Made by a program: the position numbers and the translations under genes. 64,000 bases of DNA, taken from assembly GCA_025163595.1 (NCBI GenBank), contig CP104100.1, positions 3,596,001-3,660,000 of the forward strand. Direction: 5' to 3'. The notes below the pieces were generated by a model that worked only from the letters and a program-made list of their open reading frames with translations, did not search any database and was not told the DNA's origin. This document shows, one piece after another, positions 57,092 to 64,000 of this stretch; positions within the stretch are counted from its first letter, which is position 1, and every line of letters starts with the position of its first letter. Origin of the DNA: Phaeobacter sp. G2. GTDB taxonomy: Bacteria > Pseudomonadota > Alphaproteobacteria > Rhodobacterales > Rhodobacteraceae.

Positions 57092-58192
57092 ATGCAAACC
57101 ATCAAAGCAGCCGTCTGCCATAGCCATGGGGACCCCTTGGTGATCGAAGACATTCAATTGGCCGCGCCACGTATGGGCGAGGTCGAGGTTACCTTGGAGG
57201 CCGTCGCCATCTGCCATAGCGACATATCCTTTGCCGAAGGCGCCTGGGGTGGTCATCTGCCCGCCGTCTTTGGCCATGAGGCCGCCGGCATCATCACCGG
57301 ACTGGGTGACGGCGTCAGCGGTTTTGCCGAAGGCGACAGCGTCGTTGTCACCCTGATCCGCTCTTGTGGCACCTGCCCCTGCTGCGCAGGCGGCAAACCC
57401 ACCCTCTGCGAAACCCCCTATGACGCCCTCAACGATGGGCCTCTGAAAACTGCAGAGGGCGCCCCGTTGATGCAGGCCATGGCCTGTGGTGCCTTTGCCG
57501 AAAAGGTGGTCGTGGACCAGCGCCAGATCGTCAAAATCCCCAAGAGCCTCAGCAAAGAAGCTGCCGCGCTGATTTCTTGCGGGGTGATCACAGGCGTTGG
57601 CGCCGCAGTGAACGCCGCCGGGCTGCGCGCCGGGCAGGATGTGGTTGTCATTGGCGCTGGCGGTGTCGGACTGAACGCCATCCAGGGCGCGCGCATTGCA
57701 GGAGCCCGCCGCATTGTTGCGGTCGACATGACCAAAGAAAAACTGGAAATCGCCAAGGAATTTGGCGCCACCGACGGTGTGCTTGGCAGCCTGAAAGCCC
57801 CCTGGAAAGCGGTCTTCAAGGCGCTGGGTGGCAAAGGTGCCGACGTGGTGCTGGTCACGGTTGGCGCCATTCCCGCCTACGAACAGTCCCTGCGCTATCT
57901 GGGCTCTGGTGGTAAGGTGGTGGTGATCGGCATGCCGCATTCCGGCCAAGAGGCGACCTATGAGCCTGTGATCATGGCCGCCGTTGGACACGGCATTATA
58001 GGGTCAAAAATGGGCGACGTGGTTATTCAGCGCGATATCCCCTGGATGGTAGACCTCTACGAGCAGGGCCGCCTGAAACTAGACGAGCTGATTTCCGGGC
58101 GCTGGAGCCTGGAGCAAATCAACGAGGCCATCGCCGATACCAAGACCGGAAGCGCCAAGCGGAATGTGATTCTGTTTAACAAAACCAACTAA
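57092..58192 (+). CDS. Zinc-dependent alcohol dehydrogenase
   Basis: 366 residues, medium-chain ADH. Catalytic-zinc Cys in AICHSDI and His in FGHEAAG, structural zinc cysteines CGTCPCCAGGKPTLC, and NAD loop GAGGVGLNAIQGA. Class-III-like layout; alcohol or aldehyde substrate unknown. AGGGAG precedes ATG 57092. Confidence 0.9.
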   Translation: MQTIKAAVCHSHGDPLVIEDIQLAAPRMGEVEVTLEAVAICHSDISFAEGAWGGHLPAVFGHEAAGIITGLGDGVSGFAEGDSVVVTLIRSCGTCPCCAGGKPTLCETPYDALNDGPLKTAEGAPLMQAMACGAFAEKVVVDQRQIVKIPKSLSKEAAALISCGVITGVGAAVNAAGLRAGQDVVVIGAGGVGLNAIQGARIAGARRIVAVDMTKEKLEIAKEFGATDGVLGSLKAPWKAVFKALGGKGADVVLVTVGAIPAYEQSLRYLGSGGKVVVIGMPHSGQEATYEPVIMAAVGHGIIGSKMGDVVIQRDIPWMVDLYEQGRLKLDELISGRWSLEQINEAIADTKTGSAKRNVILFNKTN

Positions 58193-58206
58193 AACGGAGC
58201 GCCCCG

Positions 58207-58575
58207 GTGCTGAATTTTCTGCTCGACCTGTTCAAACCAAAACCGCCTGTGGCAGCGCCGATCACCTCTGAGGCCTCGATGAATTTCGACGCGGCTGAGG
58301 TCGGTCCCTTTTTGATCAGGCTGGCGGAAAACCCGCGCTTTGCCCTGCCAGCGGATTTTGACACGGCCATCATAGGCGCGCTGCCTGAGATAGCGGTGGA
58401 CAATAGCCGCCGTTGGCGCATTGACGGGGATTTTGATGGCGCCCCAATGCAGCTTGAGATCGAAATCTTCATGGATGATCTTGCCGCACCCGACATCTAT
58501 TTTTTCAGCTCTGCGCAGGTCATTGCGGAAATTGAAAACGAAATGAAACAGCTCGATCTCTGGGAGGGGAAATAG
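58207..58575 (+). CDS. Protein of unknown function
   Basis: 122 residues, not recognised. GTG start behind ACGGAG. Hydrophobic N-terminus followed by KPKPP, then an acidic alpha/beta-looking body (FDTAIIGALPEIAVD, LEIEIFMDDLAAPDIYFF). It lies 14 bases after the ADH stop and 4 before the enolase-superfamily gene, so it is in the same operon. Confidence 0.7.
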   Translation: MLNFLLDLFKPKPPVAAPITSEASMNFDAAEVGPFLIRLAENPRFALPADFDTAIIGALPEIAVDNSRRWRIDGDFDGAPMQLEIEIFMDDLAAPDIYFFSSAQVIAEIENEMKQLDLWEGK

Positions 58576-58579
58576 CGGC

Positions 58580-59812
58580 ATGAAACTACAAGATCTTGAG
58601 ATCATCGTCACCGCCCCACCTGCACCTGGCTGGGGCGGACGGTATTGGATTCTGGTCAAAGTGACCACTGATACCGGCATAACTGGCTGGGGCGAATGCT
58701 ATGCCTCCACCATTGGTCCCGAGGCCATGAAACCGGTGATCGAAGATGTATTTCAGCGCCACATGGCCGGGGAAAACCCGGAAAACATCGAACTGATGTT
58801 CCGCCGTGTCTATTCTTCGGGCTTTACCCAGCGCCCGGATCTGACGGTGATGGGGGCCTTTTCAGGGCTCGAGATTGCCTGCTGGGACATTCTGGGCAAA
58901 GACCGTGACCGGCCGGTGCATGCGCTCATCGGTGGGCGCATGAATGATCGTATCCGTGCCTATACCTATCTCTATCCTCTGGCGCATCACGACATCGCTG
59001 AATTCTGGACCTCGCCGGAGCTGGCCGCTGAATCCGCAGCCGAAATGGTGCGTCAGGGCTATACAGCCATCAAGTTCGACCCGGCAGGCCCCTATACCAT
59101 ACGCGGCGGTCATATGCCCGCCATGCAGGATATCTCGCTGTCCGTCGCCTTCTGCAAGGCCATCCGCGGCGCGGTGGGCGACAAGGCGGATCTGCTGTTT
59201 GGCACCCATGGGCAATTCAGCACTGGTGGGGCTATCCGCCTAGGCCAGGCCCTGGAACCCTATTCACCACTCTGGTTCGAGGAGCCCACCCCGCCGGACA
59301 CGATCGACGATATGGCCCGTGTCGCCCGCTCGGTACGAATTCCTGTTGCCACCGGGGAGCGATTGACCACCAAATCCGAATTTGCTGCCGTCTTACGCGC
59401 GGGGGCTGCCGAAATCCTGCAGCCTGCCCTGGGCCGGGCTGGCGGCATCTGGGAGATGAAAAAGGTGGCAGCCCTGGCCGAGGTGTTTAATGCGCAGATG
59501 GCGCCGCACCTCTATGCCGGGCCGGTGGAATGGGCCGCCAATATCCAACTGGCCGCCTCGATCCCAAACATCCTGATGGCTGAATGCATCGAAACGCCAT
59601 TTCACGACGCGCTGATCCAAGGCAGCATCCGGGTGGAGGACGGCTTCATCACCGTGCCTGATGCCCCTGGACTTGGAATTCAGGTTGATGAGGCTCTCGC
59701 TCGTGCGCACCCCTTTACCGGCACTGATCTGCATCTCAACATGCGCGAAGAGCCCTGCGACTATCAAAATGGCAACAGTTTTGCCGGCGGCGCTCCGCCA
59801 CTAGAGACCTAA
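58580..59812 (+). CDS. Mandelate racemase/muconate lactonising enzyme family dehydratase
   Basis: 410 residues, enolase superfamily. GWGECYASTIGPEAM at the N-terminus; metal-site region DLLFGTHGQF, FEEPTPPDTIDD and ATGERLTTK; late acid-base His in MAPHLYAGPVEW. Best fits sugar-acid (galactonate-type) dehydratases. Last gene of the plus-strand catabolic run. Confidence 0.88.
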   Translation: MKLQDLEIIVTAPPAPGWGGRYWILVKVTTDTGITGWGECYASTIGPEAMKPVIEDVFQRHMAGENPENIELMFRRVYSSGFTQRPDLTVMGAFSGLEIACWDILGKDRDRPVHALIGGRMNDRIRAYTYLYPLAHHDIAEFWTSPELAAESAAEMVRQGYTAIKFDPAGPYTIRGGHMPAMQDISLSVAFCKAIRGAVGDKADLLFGTHGQFSTGGAIRLGQALEPYSPLWFEEPTPPDTIDDMARVARSVRIPVATGERLTTKSEFAAVLRAGAAEILQPALGRAGGIWEMKKVAALAEVFNAQMAPHLYAGPVEWAANIQLAASIPNILMAECIETPFHDALIQGSIRVEDGFITVPDAPGLGIQVDEALARAHPFTGTDLHLNMREEPCDYQNGNSFAGGAPPLET

Positions 59813-59848
59813 CCCACGACAGACGTCATTGCAGGGGGTGACTTTGCT

Positions 59849-60277
59849 ATGGGATGTGGGGCATTATGCGCCCATCAACCAGTGCAGGATGTTGGATACG
59901 TGACCCTTCAGACCCCAGAGCCTCTCCTTGACTCAGCCACCTCAGCAGAGACGGTCGAAACAGAATTACACCCGGAAGCGCCCATCAACATGGCAGAACG
60001 CGCTGCCGAGGCGGCAGGCTTTCTCAAGACGCTGGCCCATGAAGGACGGCTGATGATTCTTTGCCATCTCGGTGCCGGCGAAAAATCCGTAGGCACCCTG
60101 GAGTCCCTGCTGGATATGCGCCAGGCCGCTGTCAGCCAGATGTTGGCGCGGCTGCGTGATGAGGGGCTGGTGCAAACGCGGCGAGAGGGGAAAACCATTT
60201 TCTACTCGCTCAAGGACCAAAACACGCAAGAGCTCATTGCCCTGCTTTACCGGCAGTTCTGCAGCCCCGACAGCTAA
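59849..60277 (+). CDS. ArsR-family regulator, SqrR/BigR-like persulfide sensor
   Basis: 142 residues. Winged helix with SVGTLESLLDMRQAAVSQMLARL and RREGKTIFYSL. Cys72 (MILCHL) and Cys138 (YRQFC) are 66 residues apart, the same spacing as the two sulfide-sensing cysteines of SqrR and BigR. AGGGGGTG precedes the ATG; a GTG at 59900 is an alternative start. No sulfide-oxidation genes are adjacent. It probably represses genes elsewhere or the convergent ABC-like gene. Confidence 0.82.
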   Translation: MGCGALCAHQPVQDVGYVTLQTPEPLLDSATSAETVETELHPEAPINMAERAAEAAGFLKTLAHEGRLMILCHLGAGEKSVGTLESLLDMRQAAVSQMLARLRDEGLVQTRREGKTIFYSLKDQNTQELIALLYRQFCSPDS

Positions 60278-60499
60278 ACCCGCACCAGCTACCGGCTATC
60301 GCCAGGCTTTTTTCAGCCGACTTTTTTCTGGGAGCGTTTTTCTGGAGGCGTTTCCCTGCCTGTAAGCGTCTGCAGAAACAGGTTTCGTCCAGTCATGCAC
60401 CTGTCCTTCTTGGCCCTATCCACCCTCCCCCTGTCTTCCCCCCTGTCTTCGGCCTACATCAGCCCGTTAAGGCGCCAAGGACATGGGAGGGACCAGAAA

Positions 60500-63400
60500 T
60501 CAGTTTCCAACGTAGCCGGAGACCACCTGCAGCAGTTTGAAGGCCGTATTGGCATCATTTTCGACCACGGCCAGGAATTCTTCTTCACCGATCCGCAAAC
60601 AGGTGAGTTCGGTTTCCGCAATCATGCTCAGTGCCCGCGGTTCTTTGCGGATGAGACCTAATTCCCCCACCAACTTACCCGGCCCAACCGAAGTGACCTT
60701 ATGATCCTCGTGCCCCTCTTGTGGCAGGAACAGGCCGGCCTGGCCCTCGGTAATCATGTAGACACCATCACTGGCGACATCGTTCTTCAGGAAAACCGCA
60801 TCCCCGGCCTGGGCTGAATACCAGCGTGCACCAAAGGCCAATAACCGCAGCTGCCGCCGGTTCAGGCCAGAAAACAGCTCTGTCTCCTCCAATGCCCGGA
60901 GCTTGCGCGCCAGATCCTGGCTGGCGGCACTGTCTTCGACCACATGATGGTCCGGGTCATCACTGACCAGCCTGCCCTGACGCAACTCATAGAAGGCGTC
61001 AAACACATCCACGCGATCAAACGCCGACTCGAGATAAACAAGCGTGGTATCGGGCAACAGGCGGCGCAGGTTCTTATGCACCGCAATCCGGGTGTCCAGA
61101 TCATAGCTGGAGAAAGCCGAATCCAACAGCAGGATATCCGGTCGCTTGATCGTGGCCCTGGCAAAGGCCAGGGGTTCCGCATAGCTGGAAGGCAGCCCCT
61201 GGCCGCCCAGTGCAATGGGCAAATCAAAGATCAGCTCTACCACCATGTCACGGGCGCCGTTTTCGACCAGAACCTGCGACACCAACCGCCGCAACTCATC
61301 CCCACGCGCGCCGGAGCTGTCGGAAATCTTGCCAAAGAGAGCGTTTTCCAGAACCGTCAGGCCCGGGGCAAAGCTTGCCTCGTCTAGGCGCACAAAAACA
61401 TCAGACAAGGTCCCCAACAGTTCATCCGCGTGGCTTTTGCGAAAGGCGAGGATCCGGGCCTTCATTTCATCCGTGAAGGCCGGGCCGATCTGTTCAGCCG
61501 AAATGCTGAAGGGCACGATCATCAATTGCGCCAGCTCGTCCTGTTCCAGCGCCTCGGTGCCCTTGCTGCGGGTCTTGTCAACCAGGGCAGAAGCCCGTTC
61601 ATAGGCCTTGGGATCAAGTCCCAGCTTGCGAAATAGGGGGTGATCCGTGCCATCCATGCCAAAAATCTGCCGCAGGATGTCCACGACGTCCTGTGTCAGG
61701 GCAACCAGATCATCGACCAGTTGCAGTTCTCGCAGACGGTCGAGGAAATCGACGTGCTGGCTCAGCATTTCCTCGGAGATAGGCTCGCTCAGCGTCGCGT
61801 AGAGCAAGTTTTCAACCACTGGCAAGGCGGGGTTATAGGCATCCGGGGCCAGGCCATGTACCTGCGCGCCCAGTTCCGACTTTGCGATGGCTGCACGCAC
61901 CTTGGGCCGCAGATCAACCAGAGACTGCGCCAAGCGCGGGTGTTGGATGGCATCAAATTTCTGTTCCATCCCACGCCGAAATAGGGCGCTGTCGGTACCG
62001 ATGCCGGCCAGAAGCTGAACCCACCAGTCGCGCAGATCATGCTCGGTCGCAAACCCCGCCAGTTCCGGATCCAGCCAGGGAGCATCAAAGGCATCTGCGC
62101 TATTGCCTGCCAGCTGCGCGGCCCGAAAGCGCCCGGTATCATGGGCGCTGCCCTTGGGGCGTTGGCGCATTGGCATCATCACGTTATCGCCAAAGGAGCC
62201 CTGAAACAGTACCGGGCGGGACGTCACGTGGCCGACGCGCAGCGCCAGTACCGCCTGATGCAGATCCCGCATATCCTGGCCTGCGACGGTCACCTGTCCG
62301 GCAGACGGCAAAACTTCACGGGTCAACAACGCGGCCATGGCCCGTCGGTCCTCTTCTGAGGGGGCCGCAATGCCAATGACCCGCCCCGCCGGTAGGGTTG
62401 CATTCAGGTCTTCCAGTACCAAATTCCCATCTGCATCCCGCACATTGACCGAATTGAGCGTAACATCGCTATTGAGCCGGACAAATTCATCCGGTTCGCC
62501 GGACATCAGCTCTTCGCGCACCATGCCCGACGGGGCAAACCGCTCCAGAATCACATCCCAGCGCAGGGCCATATCCTGGGTCTGGTTGTAATAGGCCAAC
62601 AGCTCTTTCCAGGGGGAGGCAAGGTCTTTGTAGGCCGCCAGGGCTGCCACCAGCGCCCCAAGGGAGACCTCCCCCTGCAGCACCAGATAGCCCCCCACGG
62701 AGTAAAAGAAGAATGGGGTCAGATTGGTGATGAAGTTGTTGAGGAACTTCATGAAGAATTTTTTCTGATAGATCTGGAACCGAATGTCATAGAGACGGCC
62801 CAGCCGGTCGGTGATCACCGCCATCCGGTAGCGCCAGCCCCCATTGATGCGCAGCGTCGCAGCGCCAGCGGCACTTTCACCGATCTCAGAGGCCAGCGCC
62901 CGTACCTGATGAATCCGGGTCTTGTTCAGCAGGTTGATCTGGCGTTGCAACATCGGGATCAGCCAGCCCTGCAGCGGGATTAGCGCCACTGCCGCCAACC
63001 CGAACCAGGGGCTTTGGGTGAAAAGGAAAAACAGAATTGTCAGCATCTGTCCGGCCTGCAACACAGGTTGGCTGACCGCATCCCCCATCAAGCCCCCCAT
63101 CGGCTCGCTCTCGGAGGTAATCATCGACACCAGTTCACCCTGGCTTACCCGCTCAAAATAGGGCTGAGGAAAGCGCAGAACCCGCGCGATCAGCCTGTAG
63201 CGAAACCGTCGCAGCATGCGTTCAGCCAGTACACCCTTCATGGTATTGATGCGCATTTTCAGCAATCCGTGCAGCAGCACGGCAATCAGGAAACCGGCAC
63301 AGAGAATCCACAGGTAATCGAGTTTTCCTATCGAGTAGCCAAGCAGGTCAATACGGTCAGTCTGCGCGCCAATGGCATCATTGATGATCCGTTTGGGCAG

Positions 63401-63550
63401 TTCCAGTGTGAGATACAAAAGCGGAAACAAACAGCCGGTGACCATCAGCAGGATAACTTGGTCGCGTTTGGAATATTTCCAGATAAAACGGAAGAGAGAC
63501 GGTTCTATGGGAGAGCTCCAACTTTGGCTGCAGCAAAAACAGTTCTTCAT
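60500..63550 (-). CDS. ABC-type membrane protein with degenerate ATPase and C-terminal cNMP-binding domain
   Basis: 1016 residues. An ABC exporter-type membrane domain (about 25-310) is followed by an ATPase-like domain split by an insertion of about 325 residues. Walker A is replaced by GIAAPSEEDRRAMA (no GK-S/T), the signature is GGQGLPSS, Walker B ends LLLDSAFSS (Ser for Glu), and the H-loop His is missing (VYLESAF). A cyclic-nucleotide-binding domain (about 900-1010) carries GELGLIRKEPRALS. ATP hydrolysis is therefore unlikely. Start at ATG 63550 (MKNCFC) or the upstream ATG at 63616 is not settled. Confidence 0.82.
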   Translation of the reverse strand: MKNCFCCSQSWSSPIEPSLFRFIWKYSKRDQVILLMVTGCLFPLLYLTLELPKRIINDAIGAQTDRIDLLGYSIGKLDYLWILCAGFLIAVLLHGLLKMRINTMKGVLAERMLRRFRYRLIARVLRFPQPYFERVSQGELVSMITSESEPMGGLMGDAVSQPVLQAGQMLTILFFLFTQSPWFGLAAVALIPLQGWLIPMLQRQINLLNKTRIHQVRALASEIGESAAGAATLRINGGWRYRMAVITDRLGRLYDIRFQIYQKKFFMKFLNNFITNLTPFFFYSVGGYLVLQGEVSLGALVAALAAYKDLASPWKELLAYYNQTQDMALRWDVILERFAPSGMVREELMSGEPDEFVRLNSDVTLNSVNVRDADGNLVLEDLNATLPAGRVIGIAAPSEEDRRAMAALLTREVLPSAGQVTVAGQDMRDLHQAVLALRVGHVTSRPVLFQGSFGDNVMMPMRQRPKGSAHDTGRFRAAQLAGNSADAFDAPWLDPELAGFATEHDLRDWWVQLLAGIGTDSALFRRGMEQKFDAIQHPRLAQSLVDLRPKVRAAIAKSELGAQVHGLAPDAYNPALPVVENLLYATLSEPISEEMLSQHVDFLDRLRELQLVDDLVALTQDVVDILRQIFGMDGTDHPLFRKLGLDPKAYERASALVDKTRSKGTEALEQDELAQLMIVPFSISAEQIGPAFTDEMKARILAFRKSHADELLGTLSDVFVRLDEASFAPGLTVLENALFGKISDSSGARGDELRRLVSQVLVENGARDMVVELIFDLPIALGGQGLPSSYAEPLAFARATIKRPDILLLDSAFSSYDLDTRIAVHKNLRRLLPDTTLVYLESAFDRVDVFDAFYELRQGRLVSDDPDHHVVEDSAASQDLARKLRALEETELFSGLNRRQLRLLAFGARWYSAQAGDAVFLKNDVASDGVYMITEGQAGLFLPQEGHEDHKVTSVGPGKLVGELGLIRKEPRALSMIAETELTCLRIGEEEFLAVVENDANTAFKLLQVVSGYVGN

Positions 63551-63672
63551 GCCTAGCGCGGTTTGCACCTGACAGGCAATGGGCAGAGCAAATGTTGCGC
63601 CTGTGATGAAGGTCACTGTCCCGTTACGGCATCCCTGCTACACAGTATTTGCCAGCTGGTAAAAAATCCGTA

Positions 63673-64000
63673 TGGTTCCAGAGAATTTTGTACAGGGGAA
63701 TGTCTTGCCAGGACTTGTCGGATCCGTATTGATTTTGCTCTGCCTGTTGCAGATCAAACATCTGTTTGCCGACTTCTTTTTGCAGACACCCAAAATGTTA
63801 TCCGGCCGGGACGAATACCTGCATGCAGGACGTGCGCAACACGCCGGGGTTCATGCGCTGTTTTCGGTGGTTGTGTTTGTCCTGATGGGCGCACCTGTTG
63901 GCTTTACCCTGCTGATCTGCGTTGCGGAATGGGTGGTGCATTTTCACATCGATTACGGCAAGGCGCATTATTCCGAAAAGAAAGAGCTCAACCCCCAGCA
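63673..64000 (+). CDS. DUF3307 membrane protein, 5' part (cut by window edge)
   Basis: 109 residues before the window ends with the frame open. QIKHLFADFFLQTP, AGRAQHAGVHALFS and VAEWVVHFHIDYGK match DUF3307 membrane proteins of unknown function, with two hydrophobic helices visible. ATG 63673 lacks a clear SD; a TTG at 63706 has AGGGG at good spacing and could be the true start. It is divergent from the ABC/cNMP gene. Confidence 0.75.

Overview
The window looks like chromosomal DNA from a Roseobacter-group alphaproteobacterium (Rhodobacterales). It is GC-rich, packed with genes, and has alphaproteobacterial gene orders (phoH-ybeY-corC-lnt; aroA/cmk/rpsA/ihfB; fabA/fabB/fabI beside irr). The most specific marker is a SAM/SAH-type riboswitch in front of metK, a class known essentially only from this order. 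I see no rRNA, tRNA, CRISPR array, intact insertion sequence or prophage.

Layout. 1-770 holds the 5' part of prkA. 1552-9057 is a type I secretion locus: a compact Ig-repeat adhesin with a BapA-type N-terminus, a TolC-family lipoprotein, an ABC exporter with a degenerate C39-like domain, and an HlyD-type adaptor. A secreted trypsin-like protease (9271-9984) points back at it. About 1 kb without a convincing gene follows. Then come a nucleoside hydrolase, ychF, a PagL-like lipid A deacylase, trpA, an FMN-dependent alpha-hydroxy-acid dehydrogenase, an HTTM membrane protein with a partner of unknown function, rplY, pth and a DUF2237 gene.

20.3-31.0 kb is mostly minus strand: ihfB-lapA-trpF-trpB, rpsA, a nitroreductase, an ASCH protein, aroA-membrane protein-cmk, trmB and a periplasmic ClpP-like protein. 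31.2-36.6 kb carries metK and the phoH-ybeY-corC-lnt group. 36.7-37.7 kb is a two-gene envelope operon (OmpA-like protein plus lipoprotein) sharing a duplicated Cys/Trp-rich module. miaB, a glycosyltransferase-like orphan and a PhyH dioxygenase/LysR divergent pair follow.

42.3-47.1 kb links iron regulation (irr, with a Mur/Fur-box-like palindrome inside its predicted promoter) to unsaturated fatty-acid synthesis (fabA, fabB, fabI), with a DUF2254 membrane-protein gene in the middle. 49.0-59.8 kb is an all-plus-strand catabolic run: dehalogenase-like HAD, hydrolases, Thr/Ser dehydratase, EEP phosphatase/nuclease, pcaD, pcaB, a TetA-like MFS exporter, a zinc alcohol dehydrogenase and an enolase-superfamily dehydratase. 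It contains only two protocatechuate-branch genes. The end holds a SqrR/BigR-like ArsR repressor with a matching two-cysteine spacing, a large ABC-type protein whose ATPase motifs are all degenerate and which ends in a cyclic-nucleotide-binding domain, and the start of a DUF3307 membrane protein.

The strongest unusual items are the pseudo-ABC/cNMP protein, the minimal adhesin-secretion locus with its CtrA-like site and convergent protease, the duplicated envelope module, and the regulatory sites at metK and irr. All family calls come from reading motifs by eye; no database search was run.
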